This document shows positions 12,636 to 25,438 of a stretch of DNA of 64,000 bases, one piece after another; the first letter of the stretch is position 1; every line of letters starts with the position of its first letter. The stretch is from Paracentrotus lividus (taxonomy: Eukaryota; Echinodermata; Echinoidea; Camarodonta; Echinidae). A program made the translations under genes and the position numbers. The stretch lies in NCBI GenBank assembly GCA_940671915.1, contig CALNVZ010003426.1:8380237-8444236 (forward strand). Direction: 5' to 3'. Under the pieces are notes generated by a model. The model made no database searches and had not been told where the DNA came from. It saw only the letters and a program-made list of their open reading frames with translations.

Positions 12636-15308
12636 CATTTGTATAGCGCCATCTGTCTAGTTAAACTATTCTGAGGCGCATTGTCAAACAAGATGAAAGT
12701 ATTGTACTTGTAGTTACATGTACAATCACATTCTCTTAATAGTACATGTAAGTTACTTTAATTAAACAAGATGCTGCATCCTTTTTTGTCTCTCTCTATT
12801 TATTTATGTTAATGTCATTAAATACATTTTTGAGAATGTAAGACATAAACACAGATAAGAAGATGAATTTAAGCACTGGGATTAAGATGAGTAACCTGCT
12901 ATGTACATGTAGGCCTAAGGATTATCTTATTGTATAGAACTGAAACATGGAATCTGAGTTAGACTTTGGAAAAGATAATTTTGGCTTTTGAAATGTGGAT
13001 CGACAGAAAAATAAAAATGTCATAGAAATGAATGAAAACCGATAAAGAAACGTTGCAAATAGAAGGGAGTTAACAAATTGTATTGGTGGAATAGTTTAAA
13101 AACAAAAAACCAAATACCTCGGAAATGTTAAAAGTGATGAAATATGCCTTCGGGCAACTTGGCTAAGACCTGTAGTTAGATGCTTTGAACATGCCTTGCA
13201 CTTAATATGTGTCCAATATTAATATCCTGTATACCTACATATTTTTTTGTTCATGACATATGAAACATTATTCAACAAAGTCGTGCTTTACTATTCCAAC
13301 TGTTGTTTATTACGACAAAAATTATTTAGCCGAAAATTATTGTATATGATATACTGTAATGTGTAATTATATATTTGTAAAATCATTATCATATCACTTT
13401 CGATCACAGGCTGCATTATACGTTGGAGGTCACGGTGAGAGAATCTGCCAGTGCCGAGAGGCCAAGGTCATCACCACGACAACGATACCCATCCAGGTGG
13501 ATGGCGAACCTTGCCGTATGCCGCCCTCTATCATCCATATCATGCTGCGTAATCAAGCTAACATGCTGCTCAAGCCAAAGAGAAGAGGATCAGTGCCAAT
13601 TAATGCTGAGTAAGTTTAAAAATTTCATACTAATGAGGACAGTCTTCAACTCTCCTGCTTTAATCGTGTCATCTCCCATATGAAATAATAAATTTCAGAA
13701 GTATAAGCTCTAATGCAGCAATCAATTAGAAACAATGATTATATATCAAATATATATATGTTGAAAAAGAATCTAAATAATATTCGATTAAAGTAATTAG
13801 CCTGTATAAGTAATAATAATATTATCCTTTGTCCTTCTTCTCTTCCTTCTCTTTTTGACCCCTTTCCATTTCCTTATTTCATTCCTTTATTTTACCCTTG
13901 CTCCGCTTTCCATTTTGCCTTTACTCTCTCCTTCTCCTTCTGTTCCATTTCCCCCTATCCCTATCCTCGCTTCACTTCTACCTTTCTTCTCCTCTCTTCT
14001 CCTTTTCTTTTTCTTCTTATCTTTCTGCTCATTTTCTTCCTAAATCTAAATAGTAATACGTAATAATAATCATCCTGAATAAGATACCAGTAATGAAATG
14101 TCTAATACTGTAAAGTTTCTTCTTTTTTTCTATATCAGCGCACCATTATCGAATGATCGCTTGAGGATACAAGTGAGTAGAATAAGTATGCATGACTATG
14201 AGCGACTGAACTATGATAAGGAGAAGCTCAAGAAAGCATGTAAGTATATCTTAATTCTTCATCTCCTATATGTAACCATTCTCAATTTAACCTGTTGGGG
14301 ACTGAGCCCAAATATATTCGGGCTGAGGTCTATGGGAAATGTGTGTTATAGCCAAATCAGCTCGTCTCCAACAGGTTAATATTGGGTTGAGGATTGCTGC
14401 AGAAATTACCATCTTTTATTGCCCTTCTTAAGTACATGTGCATGTACATGTATCTCCAGCAAACTGTAGATAAAAAATGACCAGTATTTCCATTGGTTAC
14501 GATGTTCATAGTTTTGTGTTATATTTCTTGTCCATAAGCTGAGACAAATCAAGAAATGCAGAGATTGCAATTGAAAGGTGCAAAATCCACGTTTGTAACT
14601 AGAGAAATAAGCATTTGTCTACCAGATTTTGCTAAAGTTTGAATGGAGAAGTAATACGAAAAGATGAATTTTTTAATTTGTACCCCCAAAATTGAGGTGA
14701 ATACTCTTGTTCAAAGACATGATCAATTATCTAATATCAATGAACATATTTTAATTGAAAAGTTCATAAAGCACCTTTAGGAATTATCACCAAGACTGGT
14801 TAACTACTGTACACGACAATCAAATCCTTTAACCCTAATACTCGAGGGGGGGGGGGGCATTATGCCCCCCCCCCAAGGAGTATTAGGGTTAAATGGATCA
14901 AGTAACCTTGAATGAGATTCATGTTACATCATTTATTGATTCAGTTCATTTTACTAACATGATTGTAAACATATTTTTATATATATTCGTAATGATCAAT
15001 TCCAACTCTCTCTCCTTGCAGCTGTGCCATTAGGTATCATTGTAGTGGACTCTGACAGTAATCTGCAACAAATCCGAGCTCACATTGACAGACTTCTTGA
15101 GGTGTATATTCTTCAAGATTCCAGTGCCAATGGATCTGCATCTAGCCTCTCACCTACGTGGTGTTTCCTTGATTGTAAGTTGAACAGAATGAAGATGATG
15201 AGGATAGTGGTGGTGGTGGTGGTGGAGGAGGAGGAGGTGGTGGTGGTGGTGGTGGTGGTGGTGGTGGTGGTGGTGTTGGTGATGATGATGATGATGATGC
15301 CGATGATA

Positions 15309-15340
<32 letters not shown>

Positions 15341-15405
15341 GATTATTATGGTGATGATAATGTTGATGGTGGTGATGATGATTATTATGGTGATGATGAT
15401 AATAG

Positions 15406-15436
<31 letters not shown>

Positions 15437-15706
15437 AGTGAAGATGGTGTTGATGGTGATGATGATGGTGAAGGTTGCATTGTATATTCTCTAGGATTCC
15501 AGTGCCAATTGATCAACATGTAGTCTCTTACCTACATGGTGTTTCCTCAATTGTAAGTTGAACAGAAGATGAAGATGATGATGATGTTGATGATAGTGGT
15601 GGTAGTAGTGATGATGATGATACTGGAGGTGACTATGAAGAAAATGGATGATCATGGTGGTGATGGAGTTGAGGATGATGATGATTATGATGTTAATAAT
15701 GATGAA

Positions 15707-15748
<42 letters not shown>

Positions 15749-18700
15749 AATGATGATGATGGTGATAGAAATAATTATGAAGGTGAAGATGGTTGAGGTG
15801 ATGGTGGTGATGATTTAGATGTGACAATAAAGGTGAGGATTATAGATATGGTGATGATGACGACGGTGATGATTATAATGATGATGATGATAATGAAATT
15901 GATGATTAAGGTGATGATGGGTGTGCTGAAAGTGATGATAGTGGTGTTGATGTTAAAAAAAAATATGATTACTAATTGTTATTATAAATGTAACCACACT
16001 TCTGTTAACCTGTTGGAGACGAGCTGATTTGGCTACAACACACATTTCCTATATTCGGGCTTAGTCCCCAACGGGATAATGGTCTAAAATACAATGAAAA
16101 TATTTATAATAACAGTAGTAATAATTGACACAAAATTACAATGATGAAAATTTTAGAATGATAAAGGTACTCACCACCATGGTATTTCCTTGATTTTCAG
16201 TTTAACAGAAAGGTTTAATCGGGTTCAATTTTGCTTCTTTTGAAAATGATAATAATTAGAATGATGATTTTACTCAGTCGTCTTTAAAGCTGGGAAACCA
16301 TGACAATATTAACTGGCATTTGACTTCAGCATACAAGTTTTGCAAGGGTAATTAAACATGTAAATTTCCCCTCTTACTTATCCTGACCATAGCAACGACA
16401 GCTGATAGGTTCTTCAGGATAGACCGCCTCCAAGAGCACCTTCACTACATCACTGACATCTCATCAGACGACCTCTATGTGCTAGACCCAGAGAGGACTA
16501 AGCCTTCTAGTCTAAGCCCAGAGAGCAAGTCCGGGTCTATGCCAGACCTCCTGGTCCAGGAAGGGCCAGGGAACAGGACGCCCTCACCGACCATCGTTGG
16601 GACAATCCTCAAGGTGCCTGTAACGGGTCAGATGATTCAGTCCAGAAGGTGAGTGATCGTTGAGCCAGTGTGACCCTACCCCTTTCGAAACCCTTTTGAC
16701 ACCTTTATTTTAAAGATGTGTGGGGCATTTCATCAACATTTCTTGTCGGACAAGTTGTCAGATCTGACATCTTTACTTGATTTTGAGTGGCTGGCAAGCA
16801 TTGTTACTATGGTAACTGTATGATAAAACATGACTTGCCGGAGAAAACCTTTGACAAGTCCTTTCATGAAATGCCCCCAGTATGTAAAGTTTTTGCACTG
16901 AAATGAGCAATATAATGATAAAAATTGGTGATGATAGTCAAAATTTTTTGACTGGTTGCCAGAAAAGAAAAAAATCACTATGAGTTGATGTTACGTTGTT
17001 GTGTGGTTTGAACTCTGATGGGGAAAATTCTCCAACATGCAGCTTTCTTTTCATTGTTTGCTCAACCCGAAGCAAGACATTTGCAAATATTGAAAATGTG
17101 TTTAGTAATTGCAAATTTGGGTATACTCAGCGATGCTTTTTTTCTTCTTCATTAATTCTGTGTTCTATTAATGATTTGGGGGTCAGTTCTACCACTTACT
17201 AATATTGTTATCTTGAAAAAAATAAGCCAGACATATAATTATTGCTATGATTCTTTATTGGCTCTGCAGATAATACTTTCCCTTTTAATCCTACTAACTT
17301 GTTTGGACTCTTTATTTCCAATTAATGACTCCTATGGAATGAATGATTTTATTCATGTAACATTTCTAATAACTCATTGATATGGTTTGAATTTTATTTT
17401 AAGTCTAACTCCAGTTGGTTTCCTTTTTCTTTCCCATTCATTTTCTATCATTTCCATCTGATCAATCACCCTTTTCCTTCTCCTTCTTTTTGTAACCCCT
17501 TTTTGATCCCTTTCCCTCTCCTTGAACGTAATTCCTTTTCCCTTCTGTTCACTTTGTTTCTCCTCTTCCTTTTAATTTTTCTTTCTTCTCTCAATCTTTT
17601 CCATTTTCTTTGTTCTTATCATTACTCACCTTATCTGTCTGCTATTTTGCTTTCCCCTTTCTCTTCTCTTCTCCCCTTGCCTGTCTTCCATCTCCCTTCA
17701 ATCTATCCATCCACGGTTTCATCTTATCACCTTCGCTACTTTTCTTTTTGCCCCTCTTTACTCCTTTCCTTTTGTATTGCTCCATTTCTTATGCTACTGT
17801 ATGGCTTCTTTTGTTTCTTCTCCTCTTTATTCTCTCCTTGAATCTCCTTTTCACTCTACGCTCCTTCGTCTTCCTCTTCTCCCATTTTCATCTCTTTTGC
17901 TCCTCCTTGTGCTCCTCTTATTCCTTGTCTCCTCTGTTCCCTCCTCCTTTGCTCTTTTCCCCACATCTTTAATACTCCATCTATCCATCCATCAATTCAT
18001 CGATCTCTCCATCCATTAATTCATCTTCTCCACTCCTTTCTCCTCCTCTCTAACGTTCATTGCATCCATGAAGCGACAGTATTGAAGAGATAACGCAGGG
18101 TATTGATGTAAGCCTCCTTGCTAGTGCCAGTAATAATGAATTCACTGGTTACGATAGCGAGGATGGTGCACATTCACTCCCATCACAAAGGTACTTGCTT
18201 ACTAAACTCCTTGGGCCGTTTTCTCAAAAGCCGCCTAACTTTAAGCCTAGCTTAAATCTGTGGTTTAACTATGACCTGCTGAAAGGGACTCAATCCCAAA
18301 ACGTAGATGTTCTATTCATCATAATTTTTGGTAGTGAAACTGTTACAATCTGCTTGGGAATAATAAGTACAAAACTCTCCCTTACAATGAAAACACTATT
18401 CCAGAATTCAGTGAGGTTGATAGGAGCTTCCAACATAGACAGATTGATTCCCTTTTAGCAAGCCATAGTTAATCCACAGATTTAAGCTAGGCTTAACTTT
18501 AGGCCACCTTTGTGAATACGGGCCATTGTTTTTTAAATGTGGTCAGACTTTTATGTAAAGCTTAGCTGTAAATAATTTGCTGTATGCATAAAAAAGTGAT
18601 TGCTGTACTATGAGATTTTACTTAAACATTTACTTTGGAGTTGAATCAAATTCAAATGGATACCAGTACTCATTTATTCTGTTTCTAAATGATGAAATAA

Positions 18701-21700
18701 ACTATTACAATAATTGCATGAATAACCCTAAATATCCCAATATCATTATAAAAAGAAACTGCATTAACAAATTACTTGCTATTATACATATGGCCCATAA
18801 AAGCCAATTAAGCGACAAAATCATGTTTTTCACTTAATTAATGGCTCCATATCAGGCCACTTCAAAAAAATGTGTACTTGGCTGACTTTAAAAGACAAAA
18901 TAGTGATGTTTTCTTTATAACATTTCCACTCAGTAAGCGCAACATTTCTGCCAAAATTGCATAGGATAGCCTTGCCTTACTTTATATCGTTAGGCCTATA
19001 CTTCAATGGCTTAGTTTTGCCCTATGCAGCTATAGATTTTGGTTACATGTATGTGTGAAAGTATAACCATATATTGTGTTAATGTACATTGTATTATTGT
19101 ACATGTACTTCCTATTAGTACAGTATATGTTTGTTGAATTCTTCATTGTGTTCATGTGCATTGTATTATTGTACATGTAATTCCTATCAATGATACTATG
19201 AAACTGAAATTTTTTATAAAATATGGCAAAGTAGAGAGTTCTTGAAATTCCATCTTGTGGAATATTTGAAAATTGTCATAAAAGATTAGTTTATATGAAC
19301 ATTGTATTTCCAGCCTGCAATCTTCATTTTGACATTAGCTAAGACTTTTGAGTGTGTTATGTTTTCTGTCTGTTCATCTAGCATTACTTTACATTACTTA
19401 CATTCTTGTACTACAATCATGCTGGAGTTGGCCGTTGCAAGGCCCTAATGGTCAAATGGGGCATCAACACTGAGGGACGGCCAGTTTGCGAATGCGGAGA
19501 GGAGGAGACCATGAGTCACTTCCTACAATGCCCTCTTCTGCCTTCCCCCTGTTCCCCAGCTGATCTTACTACCCTTTCGCCTAATGGGATCGCCTGCGTT
19601 CAGTATCTAATGGGCAGAGTCTGAATCAAATTCTAATCCACAAATAAACAAAAATTGAGAGAAAGGACTCGAGAAGAAGAAGACTACAATCATTTTGTTT
19701 TGTGAGGGACAATTTGTTAGAGTGTGTAAGTGACTAAAAATAAATTGTGGGATAACATAAATTCAGAGAGCAAATTATATCCTTGTTTTTTCATGTACAT
19801 GAAAATTTGTCATTGGTTTTTGCTTGTCTATGTGCATATGATAAGTAAATGTATATGTTCACAGTATGGTTGGGAGAATTTTTTTTTTATCATTATCAAA
19901 GGATTTGTTCTGTTTGTAAATATTTTTTTTATATAAGGCCTAAAATTGTGACTGAAAAAAAAAATCATACAAATGTATCTAAGCGGTGCAAATCTACTTT
20001 AATTAGTGTAAATCTATCTATGAATAGATACATTTTTATCATTTTAAATGCTCTTTATTTTCTTATTTGCTCATAATATTCATAATGTGTTTTGTGTATG
20101 TGTAGATACATTGTTTCTGTATTTCACAAATGGTATGTATCTGTTTAGTTTTGTTGTACATGTATGCATTAAAACATTTCAATCTTTAAGGATCATTATG
20201 AAAACAATATCAAATTGAACTACAATAGCGTCAAATAAAATTGGTTTTGAACTTCTGAGAATTTATTGTAGAGTCACAAACACTTATCTGACAATTATGT
20301 TACACATGTATATCCTCAGGGAAAGATATTGGTAGGTATAATCTGTGTGCTTGAATAAATCTGATTATCAGGCCAATAATAATATGTAAACTGTCAAATT
20401 AATATTACCATACCACCAGCGATCTGACTTCCTAAAAATGAACTTTTTTAAAGATAAGATACTGTATAACTGGTTATTTTCTCGGTGATTTCGTTTACAC
20501 AAAACTCTGGTCTATACAATATACATGTATTATATTTGCAGATATTGCAGAAGCCAAACTTTTTATCTTGTATCTTGTTTATTTCAACCCATAAATGATC
20601 GATAATTATTAATGTCAAATTATCAATTATAAATTACGTTTATCAATCTGTTCTTCCTTAAAGTTGTGAAGCCATAATCACGCACACTTCAAACTCGCCG
20701 AAACCACCAAAGAGGGACATTGTCAAAGGAGTCTCTGACACAGCACACTTAGATCCTCTCAACAAAAGTGAGTCAAAATCATTATCGGATGGATTCGAAT
20801 TGTGTAACATGGGTAATTATGAGAAGAAATATCGTAGGTACAATTAGGACCAGACTGTATAGCCAAAAATTCAGGTTCACCTTTTTTATTCCATGATGTT
20901 TGCTTTGACGAAATAAAACCTGGAACATTTTTTGCAAGAGAAAATGTTGTGTGTCACCTCTTTTTTGTCCTGCTTTCAAACACTTCAGGGACATTTCTAA
21001 TATATCAATATCTTTTCCCTCCTACATGTAGTTCATAACCTTCTTTTTTCAATGTTCATTTTCCATAAAATGGAATTTATTTCTGTTTTCAGGCATAATA
21101 TGTCAAAGGAAAAATTAATTAAAAAAAATACACAAAGATGTACAACTGATGCAAACAAAAAACAAATTGATGATAATATTTTTTCTTTCAGGATTTCAGA
21201 AATTCTTTCTTTTTTTGCTAATCATCTGTTTTGGTTTAGGCTTACTGCGTTATTTCTTTTCTTAAGATAATATTCATTATCATGATATACATTAAAGCTT
21301 TAACAATTTATGTTATTACATGTATCTTTGCAGTGTTGATTGATGTATCCAAACGAGGGGATCCGATGAAATATGCAGAGCTCCACCGAAAAGGTGCCAA
21401 TTTGGAGACGTCGGACCAGCACGGGATGACCAGTTTACACCATGCCGCTCGCTTCGGTCACAAGGAGATCGTACAATACTTGATAGAACATGGTGAGTCC
21501 AAGCTAGACATTGATCATTTTCTTCAGAAAAAAAAACAATTGTGGACCTCTTGGAACCATCAATGATAGGAAAAGTGGCTGTACAGTGCGTCCCAGATAA
21601 AAGTAAACCCAACTTTGAGAGCCTCCTATTAAAATTTTATTTCTTAAGTATCATTATTTTTTTATATCATATCAAAGAGTAACCCATATTCTACCCAGTG

Positions 21701-24700
21701 ATAGCAAAATCATATCTGTACTGTCAAGGATGACTCACCACTTGAGTTCTAAAGAAAATGTTCCAAGTTGTATCAGAAGCAATCCTGGCTTTTTGATCAT
21801 TCATTCTTTGAGTGAGGTCAGCCTTCCTAAGTCCATTCATAATTGACAATGGATTTATTGGTCTATTGAAATGCAAGGGCTGCTTCTCCTCAAACTTGGA
21901 ACATTTGAATTTTGACGCTTGTTTTTTAAAGCCCAAGTGCTCGGCCATCCATCACAACACAGGTATAAGTTTGGTATCATTAAATAGGAAATGTGTTACT
22001 CTTTATCTTGAAATAAATATTCAGTTTACATAAGATCTAAAAATTGAACATGAGGCTCTCAAAGTTGGGTTTACTTATTTCTGGGACGCATTGTATAACT
22101 AAGAAGAACAAGCGGCATAGATATTTATGACTTTCTTTTGTTAGGGGGGGGGGGGTGATCTATTCCTCATCCTCCCCCTCCCCACTTACAACAGATACAT
22201 GTAGATCTATACCACTATCAAGAACAGCTCAACACTTACAAAATATGAAAGCAACAAGAAATGACGCGAGATGGAAGTTAAACCGTGTCTACCAGGATCT
22301 GTTTTAACCTGTTGGAGCCGTGCTGATTTTGCTTTAACACTAATTTTGCATAGGTCTTAGCCCGAATGTATTTGGGCTCGGTTCTCCATGGTTAAACCTG
22401 TTGAATATTGGGGGTGGGGGGGGGGGGGGTTGTTCATAGCCCAATGAATTGAAAGTGTCGAATCGAGCTGCTACAGAACTTTTCAAGGTGAAACATACAT
22501 TGTTACAAATGTCTACTAATTAACCTGTTGGAGACGAGCTGATTTGGCTATAACACACATTTCCCATAGACCTCAGCCCGAATATATTCAGGCTCAGTCC
22601 CCAACGGGTTAAAATGAAAAACTCTTTACAAGTTGATTCAGTGGACGGGCTGTACTATACAGTTTGTGTGAAGAGATAGCTGAAAGGGTGAGTTCAGGCT
22701 GTTTGGTGAGAGATGGGGAAGGGATGCTAATGGGAGCAAAAGTTTGATGCGTGGTTATTAGGGACTGTTTGAGGAGTAAGCTAAAGGGTTCTCTAGGGCT
22801 AAAGGATAATCATCAAACTCTTTTTGTATTCTTCCAGGCCCAAAGACCTTACTGGACACCACAGACATTGAGAAACAACAGACAGCACTTCACAAAGCCG
22901 CTTGGTACATGAGAAGAACAATATGTGCTATGCTGGTGGAGGCAGGGGCTGTCCTTACAATCACCGATTACCAAGGCAACACACCGCGCATCCAAGCGTT
23001 GAAAGCCGAGGACACCGAACTGGCGAGCTACCTCGAAAGTAAGGAAGACGCGGCAGCTTGGACCGATGTCTAGCGAATCTGGTCCTTGGAGTGATATAAT
23101 GACTGTGTAAATTCAAAACAATCAATGTTGTATAGATCTAATGTGTTTTTAAATGGACAACTATCTCATGCTCTAGTGCTTCATAAAAATGGTTCGATGG
23201 GCGTCTTTCCGTATGCTCCTTTTCCGTTGTTTGTGATTTTATTTTGATCTTCTAGCGTTTTCTCTTCTAGTTTCTCATTTTTTATCAGAGTTTTTATCAT
23301 GACTGATCGCAATGGAAGGAGAGAAGTCGGGGATTATTCAAAAGGTTGGACTCTTTGTCTGTCATGGTCATATCTTTTTAAAATATCCTCTCATTGTTTG
23401 GTGATTTGTTTCCATTTTCCCCCTTTATTTATCCCTGTTCAGAGCATGGTCTGTATTGGAGTTTCATCGGTGGTTTCATTAGTCCCCCCCCCCCTTCACA
23501 CCCCTCCACCCCACCCCCATCTATTACAGGTTGACCATGGGTTCTGATGTTGACATTGCATTTCAAGAAATGCTTGAGAAAAATTTCTCCCAACTGTATC
23601 GGTGAATGTCACTTTTTGGTCTACCATTTATAAATTTAGGGTGCTATTTCACTTCGAGGAGACGTCTCCGCGACAGAATAGAAATTTCATCTTCGCGACG
23701 GATAAATAGTATTAGAGACGTCTCCGAGATGTCTTCGGGACAATTTATGAAAAAAAATCCATCTCCGAAATTCCGGAGATGTCTCCGAGACGTCTCGGAG
23801 ACGTCTCTAATATTATTTATCTGTCGCGGAGACGAAATTTCTATTCTGTTACGGAGACGTCTCCGCGAAGTGAGATAGCACCCTTAGGCCTACATAATCA
23901 AAAAGCTTACAAGAGCAGAAGGAAAAAATTGGATAAGTCTGAAACTTCATGTATATCTGTTGGAGCTTGTCATGGAATTCACAAATTTGAATTAATTGAT
24001 CATATCTCTATAAATTGGTAATACGAAGAGGAATTTTCAAGCACAAGTTATACATGCAAATTGGCAATTCTTTTGCTGCAACTTGTACTGTAATGAAAAT
24101 TTGTAAGGTTCATTTAATGTAATTAAGTTTTGTCACAACCATGTTTGGCTCAAAGAAACAGTGCAGTGGGTTGCCAATTTGAAAAAGGAAAAGGATTTAT
24201 TTTGACAATTCATAACGAAATTGTTGTATTTCTTTAGATTTTCTCTGAGATCTGTTATTAAACCTTCCTTCTAAGGAAAGCTTAATACTAAAAATGATAG
24301 ATTCCCGTTTGATTATCTAAAAATCAATACATGAAGTTCACGAACAAGATTTTAACAGTTCTGTATTTCGACTACATGTACTAGTATTTGTTTTGTACAT
24401 CATGAATTTTTTGGGCTCCACAAGCTATTGTTAATTTATATTTTTTGCGAGTCCCTAATAAAATGTCATGATATTTTTGGAAAACATATCCCCAGAACCC
24501 ATGGTCCCTTTTCAATCATTTTCACCTCCCTAACCCATTCCCATCTCCATCATAATAATCATCATAATATAGGTTTTCCCGGTCAATTTCATTGTTTTGT
24601 TAATCAATTGCATATTAGAGCCATTCATTTTTGGAAAAAACGCTGATGCATCGAAATGTTGCCAGTCTAAATTGTATTCAATCATCAAAATTAACGATTG

Positions 24701-25405
24701 CTGTGATTGATTTCATATTTGTGCATTCTAGTTTACATAATAAGCATATACATTCGGCAATAACTATTCAATTTCATCTTAATCCTGTCGACATTTCATT
24801 CCATATACTCAAATTCGCACTAATTTGAATGCACAAAGAATGAAATTAAATGATTATATCCGAATTTGACCTTTACAACCATTACTTTGTATGCCTAAGA
24901 CCGAATTTGAGAGCATGAACACGAAATTGTTTGACTAAAGTCAGTCTGTCGCATCAAACACACAAATTTGAATACACATCAAGTGAAAAAAAATGATAAA
25001 TGTATGAAATTGGTCGGGAAAACCTATATATCTTAAAGGGAAGATGAAGATGAAGTTCTCAGTTTCTTTGACAGGCCATAGAATCCAGGCACGCATCCAG
25101 CAATCAGTTTTTCCAAAGATTGAAAAAGGCCCAATCGACTGGGGACAATAGGGGCTCTATCATGTTTGGGCATGGGCTGATACTTTCAGTTGTATGACCT
25201 AAGACTGGATCCACTACTGGAATCCACCTGCTCTTTTTCAAATCAGACGTGATAACGATGTAGGATTTTACAAACGTGTCACTCAGATACCATCGAAAAG
25301 ACATTTAAACCGGGGTCTTTGGAATCAGTTACTAACTTTTCCCTTTTTAGCTAGATCTACAAGCCACATACCTCTGTAATGAAAATAATAATATTAATAT
25401 CAATA

Positions 25406-25438
<33 letters not shown>

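Noticed and set aside
15024-15494. 156-residue frame extending the kinase exon
   Set aside because: Only the first part is coding; after the donor at 15175 it is GTG/GAT microsatellite.
17377-18019. Three long overlapping + strand frames
   Set aside because: They reflect the pyrimidine tract (Leu/Ser/Phe/Pro only), not protein-coding selection.
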